DNA from: an uncultured Bacteroides sp.
Lineage (GTDB): Bacteria > Bacteroidota > Bacteroidia > Bacteroidales > Bacteroidaceae
Length of the DNA: 64,000 bases
Direction of reading: 5' to 3'
Assembly (NCBI GenBank): GCA_944322285.1
Contig: CALUOR010000008.1
Span: 35,986 to 99,985 of the forward strand
Made by a program: the position numbers and the translations under genes
Shown here: piece by piece, positions 25,944 to 35,611 of the stretch
How positions within the stretch are numbered: position 1 is the stretch's first letter
Layout of the letters: each line of letters opens with the position of its first letter
Notes under the pieces: model-generated
The model's database searches: none
What the model was told of the DNA's origin: nothing
What the model saw: the letters and a program-made list of their open reading frames with translations, nothing else

Positions 25944-25975
25944 AATGCGGCATTTCCTGAAAGAAATACCGCATT
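25944..25975 (-). terminator. Terminator of the PCMD lipoprotein gene
   Basis: AATGCGG-C-ATTTC (25944-25956) pairs with GAAAT-A-CCGCATT (25963-25975). On the minus strand the hairpin is followed by TTTTATTT. Confidence 0.7.
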
Positions 25976-25997
25976 CTAAAATTTCAGAATATATATT

Positions 25998-27539
25998 TTA
26001 TTCTACAGTCAGTTCAAAATCATCCACAATCAATGTACTACCAGGTGCACCGCTAAACTTGTCACCGTCCTTGCTGGCAGAGCAAACAATTGCTAAACGG
26101 TATTTAGTTTCAGCATTATATTCTTTCTTCCATTCTAAAGGAAGTTCGAAGCTGGTCCACTCGGCTTGTTCGCCACCTGTCAGTTGGGCAATGGCTGCTA
26201 CTCGGCTTGAATTATAGATGTTTTCTTCGGCAACGGCAGAACCTGTCAAGCAGTCACTCCATCCTTCTACATCATATTCTTCTGTTTCATAGAGTACTAC
26301 GCTAATCATAAACTCATCGCTCTTGGTCTCATCCAATACAGCTTGGTGGCAGTGTTGTTCGTAAGGAGTTTCGGTTACGCTGTAATATTCAGCACCCGGT
26401 GTGTACTTGTACCATCCTTTCAAAGAAACGGGTTTTTGTGTGTATGGAATACCAAATTTTGTACTTCTCAATGTGCTGGACAACTCTGTAATGAAATTGC
26501 CTAAGAACAAAGAACCTGTAGTAACTTTGGGGACTTTAGCGATAAACATATCCATACCTTTTGTGTCGATGGATTTGATTAAAGCGGCTTTTTCACCAGA
26601 GTGTGCGTCCTCGGTTTCCATTACGACATAACTGTCAGCCATGCCAAAGCCCTTGAGCATATGTGCGCCGGCATTGCTCGATGACCAACCTGTAGGTTCA
26701 TAATAAGTCATCTCGGGAGTTTGGCCTTCTACTTCGGCAGTCCAATTTTCAAAATCAAATGCCCTCATTTTAGATGCTACGCTTACTACATATTTTGCTA
26801 CGGTACCATCTTCTGCGACTACTGTATAAGTTATAGCTTTATTAAAATCTTGGGCAACACCGCTGTTGGGGGTTACTGTTGCGCCAGTAGATATCTCAAT
26901 TGTAGGGACTAATTGGCTTAAATATTCAGATTTAGCAGTGTCTGCTACGGATATAGAGATGGTTTTATTAGCCTCATCGATTGTGGTCGATAATACTAAT
27001 GAATCAACAGCCGCTACATTACGGTCGAATACAAAACTTTTTATTTGTGCCTCACTGCTTTCAGAACCCGTCAGTTTTGTACCCGTATAAGTTACAACAA
27101 CTGTTTGTTCAACTGTGCCTAATGTTGCATCAATATCCATTGTGATAGAGACGGTACCATTGCCAATATTACCCGTTGCATTTACTGATGCGGTCAAGCC
27201 GGTAATATTCAGATTGGTAGCACCTGTGAAATCATACGTATTACCATTCTGAGTCATCGGACAATTTTGCAGGGCTACATCACCAACTTGAATACCTGAA
27301 AAACTGAAGTTTGTCAAAGAAAGGTTGATGGACGTGGCTCCGGCACCCGAAACAGAGATTCGCTGAGGAATGTTTTGAGCAACTTGCTGTCCATTAATGG
27401 AAACGCCCAATACACCTTTATAGTTACCGGCGATTTCTTCCTCAATGACTGGCGTGTAGTCAGGGTCATCATCGCTACAAGCCGTGAACAAACTCATTGA
27501 ACAAATCAATGCAAATAAAAAAAACAGATTCTTTTTCAT
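25998..27539 (-). CDS. PCMD-domain lipoprotein with calycin-like and DUF5018-like domains
   Basis: A 513-aa protein with lipobox SLFTACSDDD (Cys21). Residues about 35-160 form a beta-rich, lipocalin-like domain (IAGNYKGVLGVSINGQQV). Residues about 165-255 (IKSFVFDRN ... FNKAITYTVVAEDGTVAKYV) resemble DUF5018-type Ig-like domains. The C-terminal 250 residues, starting FDFENWT and including GWSSSNAG, SGEKAALIKSI, FGIPYTQKPVSLKGWYKY and STLIVDDFEL, match the PCMD 'putative carbohydrate metabolism domain'. Such proteins sit on the Bacteroides surface; ligand unknown. It ends in a clear terminator; no promoter box is obvious in 27540-27729, which otherwise holds nothing I recognise. Confidence 0.75.
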   Translation of the reverse strand: MKKNLFFLFALICSMSLFTACSDDDPDYTPVIEEEIAGNYKGVLGVSINGQQVAQNIPQRISVSGAGATSINLSLTNFSFSGIQVGDVALQNCPMTQNGNTYDFTGATNLNITGLTASVNATGNIGNGTVSITMDIDATLGTVEQTVVVTYTGTKLTGSESSEAQIKSFVFDRNVAAVDSLVLSTTIDEANKTISISVADTAKSEYLSQLVPTIEISTGATVTPNSGVAQDFNKAITYTVVAEDGTVAKYVVSVASKMRAFDFENWTAEVEGQTPEMTYYEPTGWSSSNAGAHMLKGFGMADSYVVMETEDAHSGEKAALIKSIDTKGMDMFIAKVPKVTTGSLFLGNFITELSSTLRSTKFGIPYTQKPVSLKGWYKYTPGAEYYSVTETPYEQHCHQAVLDETKSDEFMISVVLYETEEYDVEGWSDCLTGSAVAEENIYNSSRVAAIAQLTGGEQAEWTSFELPLEWKKEYNAETKYRLAIVCSASKDGDKFSGAPGSTLIVDDFELTVE

Positions 27540-27729
27540 ATAAAATAAAATTAAACAATATCATTACCTAAATTTACTAAACATCTGTTTGCAGAATTTA
27601 GCGTGCAAATAAACTCGTTTTTCAAAAAGCCTACAAGGTCTAATCTATATTTTGATGCTCTTTTTTTAAGATGCTAAGGCCCAAATAAAGGATTTAAAGC
27701 GGGTTTTTGATGTCTAAAATACATATTCC

Positions 27730-30700
27730 TCAATTTCTACTTCTTTGTTCTCGTTGCATAATCCTTCGGAAATCTCTTACTATCTGGTCACCCATTCGGA
27801 CAATGGTGCTGTCTACTTTTCGTATTTCCACAGGCGTTACGGCATCTTTGTATTTGGCCTTGCCTAAGCCAAACTTCATCTTGTCCAAATTGCCTCGAAT
27901 GTTCAGCCCCAGCTTGAAGGGGATGGGCGATTTAAGGATGGAGATGTGATAATCGAAGTTCATGGCAAGATCTTGTGTGCCTCCTACGGCCGCCCGATAA
28001 CGATCCATCTGGATAACAAATGGATAGACAGTGACATTTCCATCTTGTACACTGATGTTTACAGCTATACTGTCTATCAAGTTTCGTTCCTTGTTTTTGA
28101 AGAGGAATTTCTTCGATATTTCGGCAAAAGTTTCTCCATCCATCAGCACCAGGCTATCGCCTTTAATATGAATGGCCGAGCGCAATGATGGGATTTTGAG
28201 GTTGAAGCACGAATCGAGTGCCGAGGCTGCGGCTACATTGAAATCTACCACTCCTTCGAATGAACGGAGCATTGGCACAATAGAATCCAATGAAGGCACA
28301 AAGTCCACCAAATGTCCGATGTTCACATCGTGTAGCTTAAAGTCGAAGCCCGTATAGCCGGCTTGCAGACGGGCTGCGCGATAGAGCAGTGTAGTTTTCA
28401 TGGTAGCGCCCATGCCCTTCATGCTGAGTTCTTTCAGATGGATGGCTTGGTTGCGTACGTCTACATCGCCTTTCACATCGGTGAAAAGCATTTTGCCATA
28501 GCGTACGCGGCGTAGATTAGTGGTCAGCTCAAAGTCTACGTTGCGGGGGATGACGAATAACTTCAAATTGGTGGCCGTTGTATCTGTTTCGGCTTGCAAG
28601 GTATCTTCGGGGAAGGAGAGGGAGCGTATCAACTGGTTGCAATTCAAATTGCGTGAAGTTAAGTCTAACTTGGCACGCAAGGTTTTGTGGAACTTCATTG
28701 CTCCATAAAGGTCGTGCACCGAGCCGCTGGCCGTGAGGTCGGAGCGTCCGATGCGCATGGTCGCATTGCGCAAGGTGATGGCTCGATTGCCCACAGTTAC
28801 GGATGTTTTCATCATCCGGATAGGCAAGGCGCATTGAGGAGTGCGTATGGACAAACGGTTGAAACCGACAATTCCTTTGGGAATCCATACGGAGTCGCGC
28901 AATTTATCGGCCGTAACGGCTATACCGGCTTTGTCCATGCCCATCTTCATGCTGCCCATGCGGCAGAAAAGGGTATCGGCGTTGAACTTCAAGCCTATTT
29001 GTGGTTTGTCGGTATTTCGACGTCCGGGTTGCAAGGTGATAGTGCCCGAGGTGCTGCGGCAGAAAGCACGCAGAGAGTCGCCCATGTGTCCGAAGAGGGT
29101 ATCGGCTTTTAATGTAAAGGTGATGTGCGGGCGTTCTTTATTGCGGTCGCTGGGTTTCAGCTCTACGCTTGCGGTTGTTTTTCCACAATAAGCATCTATT
29201 GAATCGAGCGGCATGGATGCTTTCAGGCGGTTCAGAGTCAGATTGCACTTCATGTGCGCGATGCGGGTGGTGTCCTGCGGATTGGTAGTGCCGATGGTTG
29301 CCGTCAGGTTTTGTAAGTTAGAGTTGAGCCGCCGGGATTGCAGTTGCATGTTATTGATGGTTGCCTTGGCTCCCAATACATTATTGCCCATAAAAGCGAA
29401 CATGGCATCGGATGTAAAGTCAAAGCCCTTGTTTACATCACGCAGGAAGAGGCCTTCCATATTCAATTTTCCTCCGGCTTTGATGTGCCCTATGTCTTGT
29501 TTCTTCAATGTGGAGAGCCGGCAACGCAATTTGATGTCTGCATCCAGCTTTCCTCCCATGCTTACTCCTTCTTGCAGAGGAAATGTTTGCGACAAAGCCG
29601 TGAGGTCAACGGTAGATGTCGTATGGAAAGTAATGTCAGGGTCGCCCAGCAGGTCGTCAATGCGGGCATCCGCCAAGATGTCGGTATGCGCTCCGCGGAA
29701 GCGGAATATTTTAAGGTTGGCATACGAAGGGGCTTTCTTCATCAAGTCTACTTGGCCAAAGAAGTCGGCGGAAATTTCATCAATGCCATAAGGCATTCCT
29801 TTATATTGTGCCGAAGCTTGGTTGATGTCTACTTTAAGCGTGGCGAGTGGCATTTGCTTTTTGCCATAAAGTCCTTTCAATGTGCCGTTTACGGTGACTT
29901 CTCCTTGTGCGTTTACGTCTCCTTTCTTCAATACGCTGGCGGGAATCATGCGCAATACGGTTTCCAATGAAGGTGCGTGCAGGCTGTATCGCAAGTCGAC
30001 ATTCGCTGCCTTGGCCACGGTGTCACGACGTAAAGTCCCTTTCAGGTCAAGTTGTATGCCATTGATGTCCAGCAGGGCGTCTTTCAACTCCAGTGTACGT
30101 TGGCTTCGGATGAGGCGTAAGTCTGTTTGCAAACGTGTGGCTATGCGGTTGGCCAACAATTCTCCCTCCTGCCAGAAGAGGATGTTGCGGTTGCTATAAT
30201 CTATTCGTAGCATGGAGTAGCCCTTGTGCAGATGGGCTTGCAGACGCAAATTGGCATCCCAAAGATTGGCAAAGACACGTGCCTGGCGGTCATCGAAAGT
30301 CACCGAAGCATGGCGCAGAGCCAGTCGGCGAATGTCTATGCCTCCGGTGGCGATGCGTGTAGTATCCGTGGAAGTGGTATCCGCTGGGGTTTCCTCGGTG
30401 GAGGATGGCATAATGTCCCAATTGGCCCGCCCATCCTTGTCGATATGGGCATAGACACGTGCGCTATCTATCGTGAGCCGGTAGATGGATATGCGTTGTT
30501 TCTGTAGATAGTCTATAGGATTGACCACCAATGTGGCTTTGCTGAACGTGACCAAAGTATCACGTCTCAGCCACGAAGTGTCGCGCAATGCTTTGGATAC
30601 CAATGTGCCGTCCGTCAAGCGCAAGCCGAAGCGGGGGAAGGAAGAAAAGAAAGTAAGGTCCACACTTCCCAAGTCGAGTTTGGCGTTCAGGTTTTGGTTG

Positions 30701-30843
30701 GCTATATTTACTACTACCGGTGTCAGTTTGGCAGGGGTAAAGACGAAATGAATGGCAATGGCTATGGCCACCGTCAAGATAATGAGAAGACTTCCCAAGC
30801 TAATGCCCAAAATCTTCAAGATTTTTTTTACTGACTTATTCAT
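27730..30843 (-). CDS. AsmA-family envelope protein
   Basis: A 1037-aa protein. A single N-terminal membrane anchor (about 8-31, LKILGISLGSLLIILTVAIA) is followed by a long beta-rich periplasmic region. Opening FTPAKLTPVVVNIANQNLNA and LDLGSVDLTFFSSFPRFGLR fit the AsmA/YicH N-terminus; the C-terminal part (GMGATMKTTLLYRAARLQAG, DFKLHDVNIGHLVDFVPSLD, VVDFNVAAASALDS) fits the AsmA-like C-terminal domain. AsmA-like proteins are repeating-beta-groove lipid conduits between inner and outer membranes. It may share a transcript with the GH73 gene 91 bp upstream. Confidence 0.85.
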   Translation of the reverse strand: MNKSVKKILKILGISLGSLLIILTVAIAIAIHFVFTPAKLTPVVVNIANQNLNAKLDLGSVDLTFFSSFPRFGLRLTDGTLVSKALRDTSWLRRDTLVTFSKATLVVNPIDYLQKQRISIYRLTIDSARVYAHIDKDGRANWDIMPSSTEETPADTTSTDTTRIATGGIDIRRLALRHASVTFDDRQARVFANLWDANLRLQAHLHKGYSMLRIDYSNRNILFWQEGELLANRIATRLQTDLRLIRSQRTLELKDALLDINGIQLDLKGTLRRDTVAKAANVDLRYSLHAPSLETVLRMIPASVLKKGDVNAQGEVTVNGTLKGLYGKKQMPLATLKVDINQASAQYKGMPYGIDEISADFFGQVDLMKKAPSYANLKIFRFRGAHTDILADARIDDLLGDPDITFHTTSTVDLTALSQTFPLQEGVSMGGKLDADIKLRCRLSTLKKQDIGHIKAGGKLNMEGLFLRDVNKGFDFTSDAMFAFMGNNVLGAKATINNMQLQSRRLNSNLQNLTATIGTTNPQDTTRIAHMKCNLTLNRLKASMPLDSIDAYCGKTTASVELKPSDRNKERPHITFTLKADTLFGHMGDSLRAFCRSTSGTITLQPGRRNTDKPQIGLKFNADTLFCRMGSMKMGMDKAGIAVTADKLRDSVWIPKGIVGFNRLSIRTPQCALPIRMMKTSVTVGNRAITLRNATMRIGRSDLTASGSVHDLYGAMKFHKTLRAKLDLTSRNLNCNQLIRSLSFPEDTLQAETDTTATNLKLFVIPRNVDFELTTNLRRVRYGKMLFTDVKGDVDVRNQAIHLKELSMKGMGATMKTTLLYRAARLQAGYTGFDFKLHDVNIGHLVDFVPSLDSIVPMLRSFEGVVDFNVAAASALDSCFNLKIPSLRSAIHIKGDSLVLMDGETFAEISKKFLFKNKERNLIDSIAVNISVQDGNVTVYPFVIQMDRYRAAVGGTQDLAMNFDYHISILKSPIPFKLGLNIRGNLDKMKFGLGKAKYKDAVTPVEIRKVDSTIVRMGDQIVRDFRRIMQREQRSRN

Positions 30844-30891
30844 AGTAAAGCATATTAAAATATACGTTCATTACGTTCTTCTTATTTTTCT

Positions 30892-30936
30892 CTCACCGGA
30901 AAAATATTTTTTCCTCACCGGGGAAAATATTTTCTC
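30892..30936. repeat. Two-unit 22-bp direct repeat
   Basis: CTCACCGGAAAAATATTTTT (from 30892) and CTCACCGGGGAAAATATTTT (from 30914) repeat with a 22-bp period; each contains an AAAATATTTT palindrome. They lie in the gap between the GH73 gene and the AsmA gene and overlap the GH73 stop codon. Confidence 0.55.
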
Positions 30937-31858
30937 AGCGCAGGCGGAGTGTATCGCCAACCTCGGGCACATATTCCTCCATCTTCTTTTTATTCATCTT
31001 ATAAAGATTCTTTAGACGGATGCCATAAGTCTGCGAGATGCTGTGCATGGACTCGCCATCGCGCACCACGTGCATGGTGTAGGGTTTTTGGGCTTTCTTG
31101 TTTTTCTTCTTCAGATAGATGATGTCGCCCGGCTCTAAAACATATTCCTTGTGCAGGTCGTTGTAATCCACCAGTTTCTTCCAACTGATGTCGAATTCTC
31201 CTCCAAGGAATTTGAAGGTATCGCCCTCGCGCACAACGACATAGGCCAGTCCGTTGGCTATGTACACCTGATGCGGATTGACTAGCCAGGGTTTCTTCTT
31301 CAACAGCTTTTCTAACTTCCGCGCTTCGCGCTTGCTCATGCCCTGATTGTCATACTTATAAAGTTCGTAATCTTCGATGATGGTTATCAGGCGGTTGGCA
31401 TACGAACGGTCGGTGGCATAGCCCGCCTTTTTCAAACCCTTTGCCCAACCTTTATAGTCGGTAATCTTCAAGTCGAAAAGAAAACGATAGCGCGGGCCTT
31501 CAGTGAGGAAGATGGAGTGGTCTTCATAAGAGTCTTCCACCTTACCATAAGCGCGAAAGCATTCCTTGGGAGCGTCATCGTCATAATAGACTTTCTTTCC
31601 ACGCCACGTCCGATGGCACTTGATGCCGAAGTGATTATTGCTCTTTCGGGCTAACGAGCTGGTGCCCGCCCCGCTCTCCAGCAGTCCCTGCGCTAAAGTA
31701 ATGCTGGCAGGAATTTTGTATTTCTTCATTTGCTCCACGGCAATGGGAGCATACTCTTTAATGTAGCTGTTGTATCGGGAGTTTTTGCGTTGGGCTTGCA
31801 GTGTTAGGGGCAGCACTCCGAACAACACTATTATTGTCAATCTGATGCAATATTTCAT
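30935..31858 (-). CDS. N-acetylglucosaminidase (GH73) with two LysM domains
   Basis: A 307-aa exported protein; signal peptide MKYCIRLTIIVLFGVLPLTL up to QAQ. The GH73 domain covers about 28-180: ITLAQGLLESGAGTSSLA holds the catalytic Glu61, NHFGIKCH and KVEDSYEDHSIFL are conserved. LysM domain 1 (about 204-250, VVREGDTFKFLG...LEPGDIIYL) and LysM domain 2 (about 262-307, VVRDGESMHSISQTYGIRL) bind peptidoglycan. It cleaves glycan strands for cell separation or remodelling. It is divergent from cdd with a 97-bp gap. Confidence 0.92.
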   Translation of the reverse strand: MKYCIRLTIIVLFGVLPLTLQAQRKNSRYNSYIKEYAPIAVEQMKKYKIPASITLAQGLLESGAGTSSLARKSNNHFGIKCHRTWRGKKVYYDDDAPKECFRAYGKVEDSYEDHSIFLTEGPRYRFLFDLKITDYKGWAKGLKKAGYATDRSYANRLITIIEDYELYKYDNQGMSKREARKLEKLLKKKPWLVNPHQVYIANGLAYVVVREGDTFKFLGGEFDISWKKLVDYNDLHKEYVLEPGDIIYLKKKNKKAQKPYTMHVVRDGESMHSISQTYGIRLKNLYKMNKKKMEEYVPEVGDTLRLR

Positions 31859-31921
31859 AGGGTCTTTATTGATTTGCCTACAAAAGTCTATAAAAGAATT
31901 GAATAATCCAAACTACTTCCT

Positions 31922-31929
31922 TATCTTTG
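31922..31929 (+). promoter_or_regulatory. Promoter of cdd
   Basis: TATCTTTG -7 box with ATTG 20 bp upstream (31898-31901); expected start near 31934, 22 nt before the ATG. Confidence 0.6.
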
Positions 31930-31955
31930 TGACATATATTACAAAAAATTGTACC

Positions 31956-32438
31956 ATGAAAGAAGAAACCCTGCACATTAAGTTGAAGATTTTTCAATAT
32001 GAAGAATTGAACGAGGCCGATCGTCAATTGATTGACTCTGCCCGCCAGGCTACTTATCGTAGTTATGCGCCTTATTCTCATTTTTCAGTAGGGGCGGCCG
32101 CCCGACTGGCGGATGGCACCGTGGTGGGTGGCTCCAATCAAGAGAATGCAGCTTCTCCTTCGAGCCTCTGTGCCGAACGCACTACGCTTTTCTATGCCAA
32201 TGCTCAATATCCCGATCGGGCGGTGGATACTTTGGCCATAGCAGCCCGCAATGAGCGGGGCGAATTCGTGGATAATCCTATTTCGCCTTGCGGTGCTTGC
32301 CGGCAAGTGATGATTGAGGTGGAGCGCCGTTTCAACCGCCCCATGCGCATCCTGCTTTATGGGAAACAAGGCATTTGCGAAGTGGGGAGTGCCACCGACT
32401 TGTTGCCTTTATCATTCGATGATTCGGCCATGAAATAA
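31956..32438 (+). CDS. cdd: Cytidine deaminase
   Basis: A 160-aa protein. ATG 31956 follows the promoter at 31922, which rules out longer frames. LCAERTTLF carries zinc ligand C72 and catalytic E74; SPCGACRQV carries zinc ligands C112 and C115. APYSHFSVGAAARLADG is the conserved substrate-binding start. It deaminates cytidine and deoxycytidine in pyrimidine salvage. Confidence 0.95.
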   Translation: MKEETLHIKLKIFQYEELNEADRQLIDSARQATYRSYAPYSHFSVGAAARLADGTVVGGSNQENAASPSSLCAERTTLFYANAQYPDRAVDTLAIAARNERGEFVDNPISPCGACRQVMIEVERRFNRPMRILLYGKQGICEVGSATDLLPLSFDDSAMK

Positions 32439-32514
32439 TTGTACCTTCATTAAAAAAACGTAATTGGGGTATAAATATAAGTAATATGTGTCAGCGTGAT
32501 TTTTCTATTTTGAC

Positions 32515-32522
32515 TACTTTTG
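32515..32522 (+). promoter_or_regulatory. -7 box of the ferredoxin/aldo-keto reductase operon
   Basis: TACTTTTG; expected start near 32527, 33 nt before the ATG. Confidence 0.4.
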
Positions 32523-32559
32523 CGACAACAAATACAATAGACAAATCTATTAAGAAGTT

Positions 32560-34086
32560 ATGTTACGTAAAATCAGACTGACGCTTGCCATTGTATTCTT
32601 TACGCTGATAACCTTGCTGTTCCTCGACTTTACGGGGAGCATTCACGCATGGTTCGGCTGGATGGCAAAGATTCAATTTCTTCCCGCCTTGTTGGCGCTC
32701 AATGTAGGAGTGGTGGTGGAACTCATCGTGCTTACCCTCCTGTTGGGGCGTGTTTATTGCTCGGTCATTTGCCCTTTGGGCGTGATGCAGGATATGGTGG
32801 CCTGGTTCTCCAAGAAGCGCAAGAAGAATCGCTACACCTACTCGCCCGCCCTTTCGTGGTTGCGCTATGGAGTATTGGCGGCATTCGGTATAGCCATGCT
32901 GGCCGGAGTAGGTTCATTGGCGGCCCTGTTGGCTCCTTACAGTTCCTACGGGCGTATCGCCAGCAACCTGTTCGCGCCTGTCTACCAATGGGGGAACAAC
33001 CTGCTGGCTTACTTCGCCGAGCGGGCTGACAGCTATGCTTTCTACGAGACGACGGTGTGGATAAAAAGTATGCCCACGTTCATCATCGCCCTCGTGACTC
33101 TTATCGTACTTATCGTATTGGCCTGGCGGGGCGGACGCACGTACTGCAACACCATCTGCCCGGTGGGCACCCTGCTGGGCGTCTTGGCCAAATATTCCTG
33201 GTTGAAGCCGGTCATCGACACGGACAAGTGTGTCAACTGCAACCTCTGCGCACGCAACTGCAAAGCCTCGTGCATCGACATCAAGAGCCATCAGATAGAC
33301 TACAGCCGTTGCGTGGCTTGTATGGATTGCATCGACAAATGCCACAAGGGAGCTATCAGTTACACGCATAAGACTTCGTCGCAGCCAATCTCCCGCAAAG
33401 AGCCCGTCAATAATGCGCAAAGCCCCGTTCAAAGTGCCTCTAAGGGAGAGGCCGAAGGAGTAGGACGCCGCACTTTCCTGACAGCCACCGCCTTGGCCGC
33501 CACAACGGCCGTGCTGAAAGCCCAAGAAATGAAGGTAGATGGCGGATTGGCTACCATTATTGATAAGAAGAAACCCCAACGCCAAACACCCATTGTGCCT
33601 CCCGGCGCACAAGGCTTGAACAACTTTGCCCAGCATTGCACGGCTTGCCAACTCTGCGTGTCGGTGTGCCCTAACGAGGTGTTACGTCCCTCCACCGGGC
33701 TGCTGACACTGATGCAACCGGAAATGAGCTACGAACGAGGTTATTGCCGTCCGGAGTGTGCGAAATGCGCCGAGGTTTGTCCCACGGACGCCATCCACCT
33801 GATTTCTTTAGCCGATAAATCAGCCATCCAAATAGGTCACGCCGTATGGATTAAGAAGAACTGCATCCCCTTGACCGACGGGGTAGAGTGTGGCAACTGT
33901 GCCCGCCATTGCCCCACGGACGCCATCAGCATGGTGCTTTCGGACGCCTCCAATCCTGAATCGGTAAAAATACCGGTTATAGACACCGAGCGTTGCATCG
34001 GATGCGGAGCGTGTGAGAACCTCTGTCCGGCCCGTCCGTTCAGCGCCATTTATGTGGAAGGACACGAACGGCATAGAATTATATAA
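32560..34086 (+). CDS. NapH/CcoG-type membrane ferredoxin protein
   Basis: A 508-aa inner-membrane iron-sulfur protein. About five membrane helices occupy residues 5-215, with two CxxxCP motifs on loops (YCSVICPLG and YCNTICPVG) as in NapH and CcoG. Two 4Fe-4S clusters follow (DTDKCVNCNLCARNCKASC and CVACMDCIDKC). A GRRTFLTATALAATTAV stretch near 305-322 looks like a Tat-type RR signal or a membrane turn inside the protein. The C-terminal domain has further clusters (CTACQLCVSVCPNEV, CRPECAKCAEVCPTDAI, CGNCARHCPTDAI, CIGCGACENLCPARP). It resembles a NapH-type module fused to a NapG-type one. Electron partner unknown. The next gene is a ferredoxin-bearing aldo-keto reductase. Confidence 0.85.
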   Translation: MLRKIRLTLAIVFFTLITLLFLDFTGSIHAWFGWMAKIQFLPALLALNVGVVVELIVLTLLLGRVYCSVICPLGVMQDMVAWFSKKRKKNRYTYSPALSWLRYGVLAAFGIAMLAGVGSLAALLAPYSSYGRIASNLFAPVYQWGNNLLAYFAERADSYAFYETTVWIKSMPTFIIALVTLIVLIVLAWRGGRTYCNTICPVGTLLGVLAKYSWLKPVIDTDKCVNCNLCARNCKASCIDIKSHQIDYSRCVACMDCIDKCHKGAISYTHKTSSQPISRKEPVNNAQSPVQSASKGEAEGVGRRTFLTATALAATTAVLKAQEMKVDGGLATIIDKKKPQRQTPIVPPGAQGLNNFAQHCTACQLCVSVCPNEVLRPSTGLLTLMQPEMSYERGYCRPECAKCAEVCPTDAIHLISLADKSAIQIGHAVWIKKNCIPLTDGVECGNCARHCPTDAISMVLSDASNPESVKIPVIDTERCIGCGACENLCPARPFSAIYVEGHERHRII

Positions 34087-34206
34087 TGTGCCAATATGCC
34101 AATGTGCCAATGATATGCGATATGAAAGTGAATTGCAGGCACACATGGCATAGCCCCATTAGCACATTGACACATTTGTCACATTAGCACATTAAATCAT
34201 CATTTA
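34085..34206. repeat. Fold-back repeat element E (8-bp iterons)
   Basis: It starts on the stop codon of the ferredoxin gene with AATGTGCC-AATATGCC-AATGTGCC and ends AGCACATTAAATCATCATTT plus A at 34206. The centre differs from B and C except for the CATAGCCCCATTAGCACATT block. It fills the gap to the next gene. Confidence 0.7.
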
Positions 34207-34220
34207 ACTGCATATAAACC

Positions 34221-35609
34221 ATGAACGAAAAGAATCATAACGACATATCCCGCCGCGATTTCCTGAAAATCGTAGGCATCAGTACGGCCACCTCCGCCTT
34301 GGGCTTGGCCGGATGCACACCCAAGCAAACCACCTCGCCCGACGCTCCTCAGGCACAAGGCGAAATCCCTACGGACAAAATGACGATGCGGGAGAATCCG
34401 CGTACCCACGACAAAGTGTCCCTCTTAGGATATGGCTGCATGCGCTGGCCCACTCTGCCCACGGCAAAAAAGGGAGAAAACGTCATCGACCAGGACGCCG
34501 TAAACGAACTCATCGACTATGCCATGGCGCACGGAGTGAACTATTACGACACATCCCCGGTGTACGTGCAAGGCTGGTCGGAGCGTTCTACCGGCATTGC
34601 CCTGAAACGCCATCCGCGTGACAAATTCTTCATCGCCACGAAGCTCTCCAACTTCTCCAACTATACGCGCGAAAACTCCATCGCCATGTACGAACGCTCC
34701 TTCCGGGAGTTGCAGGTGGACTATATAGATTATTACCTGCTGCACTCCATCGGTAACGGAGGCATCAAGACCTTCCGCGGGCGCTACATCGAGAATGGCA
34801 TGATAGACTTCCTGATGAAGGAACGCGAGGCCGGACGCATCCGCAACCTGGGCTTCTCCTTCCACGGCACCAAGGAAGTGTTCGACGAAGTGCTGGCCAT
34901 GCACGACCAGGTACACTGGGACTTCGTGCAAATCCAGATGAATTACGTGGATTGGCGTTATGCTTCGGGACGGAACGTGAACGCTGACTACCTCTACGCG
35001 GAGTTGCAAAAACGAAACATCCCTGCCGTCATCATGGAGCCGCTTTTGGGTGGACGGCTCTCCAAGCTGCCCGAACATCTCATCCAGCGCATCAAGCAAC
35101 GCAACCCAGAGGCCAGTGTGGCTTCCTGGGCTTTCCGTTATGCAGGCTCTTTCCCCGGCGTGCTTACAGTGCTGAGCGGCATGACCTACATGGAGCACTT
35201 GCAGGACAACCTGCGCACGTATTGCCCGCTTGTACCGCTGACCGAGGACGATTTCCAGTTCCTCTACCAGACGGCGGACCTGATGAAGCAATACCCCACG
35301 ATACCCTGCAACGACTGCAAGTATTGCATGCCCTGCGAATATGGCATCGACATCCCCGCCGTGTTGCTCCACTATAATAAATGTGTCAACGAAGGGAACT
35401 TGCCCACCTCAAAGGAAAACGCCAACTACCGCGAGGCACGCCGCGCTTTCCTGATAGGTTACGACCGCAGTGTACCCCGCCTGCGCCAGGCCAGCCATTG
35501 CATCGGATGTGAACAATGTAACCCGCGCTGCCCGCAAAGCATCGACATTCCGAAAGAGCTGCACCGTATTGACGCTTACGTAGAACAACTGAAGCAAGAA
35601 ACGTTGTAA
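34221..35609 (+). CDS. Aldo/keto reductase with C-terminal 4Fe-4S domain
   Basis: A 462-aa protein. NDISRRDFLKIVGISTATSA carries a twin-arginine motif and ends with LGLAGC, a possible lipobox, so export in folded form is likely. The barrel (about 60-330) has GVNYYDTSPVY (the catalytic Asp/Tyr region; usual D-x-x-x-Y), FFIATKLSNFSN (the catalytic Lys), and LLHSIGNGG (the His). The C-terminus carries CNDCKYCMPCEYGIDIP and CIGCEQCNPRCPQSIDIP, two 4Fe-4S-type Cys clusters. This architecture is common beside NapH-type ferredoxins in Bacteroides. Substrate unknown. Confidence 0.88.
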   Translation: MNEKNHNDISRRDFLKIVGISTATSALGLAGCTPKQTTSPDAPQAQGEIPTDKMTMRENPRTHDKVSLLGYGCMRWPTLPTAKKGENVIDQDAVNELIDYAMAHGVNYYDTSPVYVQGWSERSTGIALKRHPRDKFFIATKLSNFSNYTRENSIAMYERSFRELQVDYIDYYLLHSIGNGGIKTFRGRYIENGMIDFLMKEREAGRIRNLGFSFHGTKEVFDEVLAMHDQVHWDFVQIQMNYVDWRYASGRNVNADYLYAELQKRNIPAVIMEPLLGGRLSKLPEHLIQRIKQRNPEASVASWAFRYAGSFPGVLTVLSGMTYMEHLQDNLRTYCPLVPLTEDDFQFLYQTADLMKQYPTIPCNDCKYCMPCEYGIDIPAVLLHYNKCVNEGNLPTSKENANYREARRAFLIGYDRSVPRLRQASHCIGCEQCNPRCPQSIDIPKELHRIDAYVEQLKQETL

Positions 35610-35611
35610 TA

